Positions 60,166-64,000 of a stretch of 64,000 bases of DNA are shown here, piece by piece (the stretch's first letter is position 1; each line of letters begins with the position of its first letter). Under the pieces are notes generated by a model. That model had not been told where the DNA came from, searched no databases, and was given only the letters and a program-made list of their open reading frames with translations. Source of the stretch: CAVPNY01 sp963706905 (GTDB taxonomy: Bacteria; Chloroflexota; Anaerolineae; Anaerolineales; UBA4823); assembly GCA_963706905.1 (NCBI GenBank), contig CAVPNY010000012.1, positions 186,001-250,000 on the forward strand. The letters are read 5' to 3'. The position numbers were made by a program, and so were the translations under genes.

Positions 60166-61293
60166 ATGTTAACCATCGACCGAGTTGATTCGAAGAATTC
60201 AGATCAGGTTCGTCGTTTCGTTCGTCTGCCGTACCGTCTTTACAAGAACCACCCTCAATGGGTGCCGCCTCTATTCATTGACGCGCAGATGTTCTTGAAT
60301 CGGGAAAAACACCCCTATTACGAACATTCGACAGCAGATTTTTTTATTGCAAATCGGGACGGTCAAGATGTAGGCCGAATCGCCGTTTTGATAAATAATC
60401 CTTTCAATGCCTACCACAAGGTACGCAAGGCCGAATTCTATTTATTTGATTGCGAAGATGACCAGGAGGCAACCAGCGCTCTATTCGAGCGGGCTATTGA
60501 CTGGGCTCGCGAAAAAGATCTCAACCGAATTATCGGACCTAAAGGATTTGGGCCATTGGATGGATACGGCCTGCTAGTCGAAGGTTTTGAGCATCGCCAG
60601 GTAATGACAATGATGAATTACAACTACCCTTACTACCAGAAACTCGTTGAAAACCTGGGCTTTTCCAAAGAAGTTGATTTTGTCTCCTGTTATCTCGATC
60701 CGGACACCTTCCGTTTTCCAGAGCGGGTACACCGAATTGCAGAGCGCGTTCAACAACGTGGCACACTCTCCGTGAAACGCTTCAGGAATAAAAGCGAGCT
60801 AAAATCCTGGGTAGGTCGAATTGGACTGGCTTATAACCAGGCCTTTATAAAAAACTGGGAATATTTCCCGCTCTCCGACCGGGAAATTGACTTCGTAGTG
60901 AGCAACATCCTGATATTAGCTGATCCACGCCTCATCAAGGTTATTGTCCATGAAGAAGATGTCGTCGGATTTCTATTTGCTTTTCCGGACATCTCAGCTG
61001 CATTGCAAAGAGCGCGCGGCCATCTATTGCCACTTGGTCTGCCCGATCTCCTGATTGAAATGCGACGAACAAAGTGGGTTGCCCTGAATGGGATGGGAAT
61101 CCTGGAAGAGTTTCAGGGACACGGCGGGAATGCTCTACTCTACTCAGAAATGGAAAAAACTTTCCGGGAATTTGATTTTGAACACGCCGATTTAACCCAG
61201 ATCGCTGAAACTGCGGTTCAGATGCGCAACGATCTTGAAAACTTAGGCGGAATTGCATATAAAAACCACCGGGTTTATGGGCTCGACATCTAA
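60166..61293 (+). CDS. GNAT-like protein within ABC operon
   Basis: A protein of about 375 residues with the start VRRFVRLPYRLYKNHPQWVPPL, the GPKGFGPLDGYGLLVEGFEHR stretch and two GNAT-like halves, the second with NGMGILEEFQGHGGNALLYSEM, where a Q/R-x-x-G-x-G/A acetyl-CoA site would be partly kept. Homologues are widespread single-copy proteins of unknown activity. ATG 60166 follows AGAGG; GTG 60160 is possible. It overlaps the permease gene by 17 bases, so it is coupled to the exporter. Confidence 0.75.
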   Translation: MLTIDRVDSKNSDQVRRFVRLPYRLYKNHPQWVPPLFIDAQMFLNREKHPYYEHSTADFFIANRDGQDVGRIAVLINNPFNAYHKVRKAEFYLFDCEDDQEATSALFERAIDWAREKDLNRIIGPKGFGPLDGYGLLVEGFEHRQVMTMMNYNYPYYQKLVENLGFSKEVDFVSCYLDPDTFRFPERVHRIAERVQQRGTLSVKRFRNKSELKSWVGRIGLAYNQAFIKNWEYFPLSDREIDFVVSNILILADPRLIKVIVHEEDVVGFLFAFPDISAALQRARGHLLPLGLPDLLIEMRRTKWVALNGMGILEEFQGHGGNALLYSEMEKTFREFDFEHADLTQIAETAVQMRNDLENLGGIAYKNHRVYGLDI

Positions 61294-63922
61294 ACCGGTC
61301 TACCGAATTGGATGGCGCTATCTGATTCGCCATCCCTGGCAGACCGTCTTGATGATAATCGGGATCACATTAGGCGTCTCGGTTGCGGTTTCAATTGATC
61401 TGGCAAATGCAAGCGCGGCGCGGGCTTTCGATCTCAGTACGGAAGCAGTCACCGGCCGCGCTACCCATCAAATCAGCGCTGAGCCGCAAGGTCTCGATGA
61501 AGCCCTATATGCTGACCTGGTTCGGTCAAATATCGTTGACGCAGCTTCTCCAAGATTAACAGAATATGTATCTTCAGCACAGCTCGGTAACCGGCCGATG
61601 CAGTTATTGGGAATTGATCTGTTTGCCGAAATACCTTTCAGGAACTACCTGGGAGGCGAGGCTGGTATTTTTACTTTGGATTCCACCGACTTCTTTGTCG
61701 TACCTGGCGCAATCCTGCTTGGCTCTGAACTGGCGGAACGATATGGATTAACCCCTTGTACAACCACAACTTCAAGGGACCTAAAGGAATGCCAGATTAC
61801 ACTCGATGTTTCCGGCAAGCAAAGACAGGCCTATTTCGTCGGATATATCAATCCAGATTTCGCTGGATCGACGAGCCTAAGCCGGCGATCACTGGATAAT
61901 TTAATCATCACGGATATTTCTTCAGCTCAGGAAATTACGGGGAGATTTGGGGAGCTTGATCAGATCGACTTGATTCTTCCCGCTGAATGTAAATCAGATT
62001 ATTCGTCACCAGGTTCCTCAGCTTATCCCGATTGCCCAGAGGCAAAACGAATTTTGGATTGGATGCCTGAAGGTGTAAATTTGTCATCCATCCAGTCTCG
62101 CCAGGGCAGCGTCGAACAAATGACATCTGCCTTTCGATTAAACCTCACCGCACTCAGCTTACTGGCGCTGGTTGTTGGGATGTTTTTGATTTATAACACG
62201 ATGACTTTCTCAGTCGTAAGGAGGCGATCACTATTCGGTACTTTACGCTGTTTAGGAGTGACTCAAAGGGAAGTTTTCCTTTTAGTATGCAGCGAAGCCT
62301 TGATTATCGGCGCTCTCGGTTCATTGTTTGGGATCTTTATGGGAATCTTGATGGGACAAGGGGCAGTTCGACTGGTGACGCAAACCATCAATGACCTCTA
62401 CTTCGCGGTGACCGTTCAGGGAGTGCAGGTTCCGGTGATAAGCCTCGTAAAAGGAGCCCTGTTAGGCGTGTTAGCGACGGTCCTATCTGCTGCTCCACCA
62501 GCCTGGGAAGCTGCATCGGTACCTCCACGATCAGCGCTCAGGCGCTCAGGATTGGAGAAAAAAGCGGAACGGGCTGTGACTTTCGCTGCCTGGGCGGGCA
62601 TAGCATTCCTGGCGATTAGCGTAATCTTGTTGATTCTTCCAACCGACAACCTGATAATCAGTTTTGGAGGTACTTTTCTCGTAATTATTGGATTTGCCTT
62701 GTTGGCGCCAATGCTCACCAAACTATTGATGCTCCTGTTACCCAACCTGACGGGGAGGATTTGGGGGGTGCTCGGTCGAATGGCGCCCCGAGATGTAAGC
62801 AAAGCCCTGAGCCGGACATCCGTCGCTGTGGCCGCATTGACGATAGCAGTATCGGTTACGATCGGGGTTAGTTTGATGGTAAATAGTTTTCGTTACACTG
62901 TTATAACGTGGTTGGATCAGACCTTGCAAGGTGATGTTTACATCTCACCGCCCACTCAGGGTGCAACTCAACCCAGCGGGGATATCGATCCGGAGATCCT
63001 ATCCAGAATCAACAACTGGCCAGGGATTGACAGGGTTGACGTTCTCCGGTCGACAACGGTGAACTCCCCTTATGGTCCAATCCACGTCGCGGCAACCGAT
63101 AATCCTGATCTCGCAAACGAGCGAATTTTCCTACCTCCGAATGTCCCTGCTGAAGTAATCTCTGAACAGTTAAAGAACGGCGCTGTTCTTGTATCAGAAC
63201 CCCTAGCCAACCATCTGAATCTGCCTGGAAAAGATGGTGAAATACGGTTGACTGCCGGCAACCAGGAGATAACTCTACCAGTGGCGGGCATTTATTACGA
63301 TTATGCATCCAGCCAGGGGACAGTGTTGATGACCCTGGAAACCTACCGCAATTATTGGCAGGATTCCGCGATCAACGCGGTGGCACTCCGCCTGCCAAAG
63401 AGTGCATCCCCCGATACCGTATCAAAAAAGATGGAGGAGGAATTTGCCCTAATCCAGCGCCTACTAGTGCGTCCTAATCAAACCCTTCGGGATGATGTGC
63501 TGGTCGTGTTTGATCGAACATTCGCCATCACAGGGGCGCTCCAATTTCTGGCAGTTGTCGTTGCCTTCATTGGGATATTAAGTGCCTTACTTTCCTGGCA
63601 ACTGGATAAACAACGTGAAATCGGAATCTTACGATCGATTGGCCTCACTACTCGCCAGATGTGGGGTCTGATTATGCTTGAATCGGGACTGCTGGGAAGC
63701 GTCGCAGGCATTCTGGCAATCCCCACGGGTTACACCTTAGCGCTGATATTGATTTACATCATTAATAAACGATCATTCGGCTGGACGCTTCAACTAAACC
63801 TCGAACCCGAACCATTTATCCAGGCATTGGCGCTATCCATCCTGGCTGCAGTGCTGGCAAGTATCTATCCGGCGTTCAAGATCAGCCGCTCGGTGACCAC
63901 AGAGGCACTTCGATCTGAATAG
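61277..63922 (+). CDS. FtsX/MacB-like ABC transporter permease
   Basis: An 881-residue membrane protein, permease partner of the ATPase at 59384. One N-terminal helix (TVLMIIGITLGVSVAV), a large outer domain, a first FtsX-type helix set (from about residue 285, LTALSLLALVVGMFLIYNTM), a central pair of helices, a second outer domain and a C-terminal FtsX set (LQFLAVVVAFIGILSALLSW, REIGILRSIGLTTRQM). The duplicated FtsX plan is that of LolE/YbbP-like permeases. ATG 61277 is chosen over an in-frame TTG at 61253 that lies deeper in the previous gene. It is complete within the window. Confidence 0.9.
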   Translation: MGSTSKPVYRIGWRYLIRHPWQTVLMIIGITLGVSVAVSIDLANASAARAFDLSTEAVTGRATHQISAEPQGLDEALYADLVRSNIVDAASPRLTEYVSSAQLGNRPMQLLGIDLFAEIPFRNYLGGEAGIFTLDSTDFFVVPGAILLGSELAERYGLTPCTTTTSRDLKECQITLDVSGKQRQAYFVGYINPDFAGSTSLSRRSLDNLIITDISSAQEITGRFGELDQIDLILPAECKSDYSSPGSSAYPDCPEAKRILDWMPEGVNLSSIQSRQGSVEQMTSAFRLNLTALSLLALVVGMFLIYNTMTFSVVRRRSLFGTLRCLGVTQREVFLLVCSEALIIGALGSLFGIFMGILMGQGAVRLVTQTINDLYFAVTVQGVQVPVISLVKGALLGVLATVLSAAPPAWEAASVPPRSALRRSGLEKKAERAVTFAAWAGIAFLAISVILLILPTDNLIISFGGTFLVIIGFALLAPMLTKLLMLLLPNLTGRIWGVLGRMAPRDVSKALSRTSVAVAALTIAVSVTIGVSLMVNSFRYTVITWLDQTLQGDVYISPPTQGATQPSGDIDPEILSRINNWPGIDRVDVLRSTTVNSPYGPIHVAATDNPDLANERIFLPPNVPAEVISEQLKNGAVLVSEPLANHLNLPGKDGEIRLTAGNQEITLPVAGIYYDYASSQGTVLMTLETYRNYWQDSAINAVALRLPKSASPDTVSKKMEEEFALIQRLLVRPNQTLRDDVLVVFDRTFAITGALQFLAVVVAFIGILSALLSWQLDKQREIGILRSIGLTTRQMWGLIMLESGLLGSVAGILAIPTGYTLALILIYIINKRSFGWTLQLNLEPEPFIQALALSILAAVLASIYPAFKISRSVTTEALRSE

Positions 63923-64000
63923 ATGGTAAAAATGACCCATTTTTATCAAAAGCTCACCCAATAAATCATGGATTTTCCAATATTCATCCAGGGTCTAATT

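Noticed and set aside
1..64000. CRISPR array, tRNA genes, integrase or phage genes
   Set aside because: No evenly spaced repeats, no convincing tRNA cloverleaf and no recombinase were seen on reading both strands; a tRNA could still be missed by eye.

Overview
The window looks like chromosomal DNA of an anaerobic member of the Chloroflexota, most likely class Anaerolineae. This is an inference from gene content and style: a TTG/GTG-tolerant start pattern, Thr/Pro-rich (TPTP-type) linkers on membrane-anchored proteins, a DUF6504 protein, a tungsten-type aldehyde:ferredoxin oxidoreductase and an anaerobic GlpABC-type glycerol-3-phosphate dehydrogenase. There is no phage, CRISPR array, complete insertion sequence or tRNA gene that I can see. 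Gene density is high and nearly everything is housekeeping, catabolism, transport or envelope function.

Layout. 1-5.3 kb: a nested palindrome of GntR/FadR-operator type, a frameshifted PPK2 polyphosphate kinase, a DUF6504 protein, a CPBP protease, an MFS carrier, a small double-cluster ferredoxin and, convergently, a short cysteine ligase that resembles MshC more than CysRS. 5.5-11.3 kb: a glycerol operon glpK - glpA/glpB fusion - glpC. 11.4-19.9 kb: MFS carrier, DegV protein, an mrfA-mrfB-type DNA repair pair (the helicase carries an inserted HNH nuclease domain and a single-base frameshift), a secreted protein and another MFS carrier. 20-31 kb: a double-length phosphofructokinase, a metallophosphoesterase, a four-helix membrane protein behind a promoter with a LexA-type box, a nitroreductase, an ABC exporter, an iron-dependent alcohol dehydrogenase, a large membrane protein and a starch-synthase-like glycosyltransferase. 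31-34.7 kb: aldo/keto reductase, small membrane protein and an OmpR-type two-component system.

34.7-45.7 kb (all minus strand) is one large catabolic cluster led by an Lrp/AsnC regulator: three class III aminotransferases, a CoA-acylating semialdehyde dehydrogenase (MmsA type), a saccharopine-dehydrogenase-like oxidoreductase, an amino acid permease and an aldehyde:ferredoxin oxidoreductase. Together they suggest uptake and deamination of an amine or omega-amino acid followed by oxidation of the resulting aldehydes. 45.8-57.1 kb is core metabolism: a cold-shock gene with an attenuator-like leader, S9 peptidase, TrmI, Nudix hydrolase, L25, a cytidylate-kinase-like protein, hpt, S41 protease, smpB, a polyprenol/phytol-kinase-like enzyme and an A-type Fe-S carrier. 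57.1-64 kb holds an SH3 membrane protein, a zinc-ribbon protein, a HEAT-like protein and an ABC exporter of LolD/MacB type with a GNAT-like protein between ATPase and permease.

Two window-wide observations. First, six genes are broken by single-base indels (seven events), six of them extra bases; each break has an obvious one-base repair, so sequencing or assembly error is the simplest explanation. Second, many upstream regions carry an extended -10 promoter (TGnTAnnnT-like), some placed so close to the start codon that the mRNA would be leaderless or nearly so.
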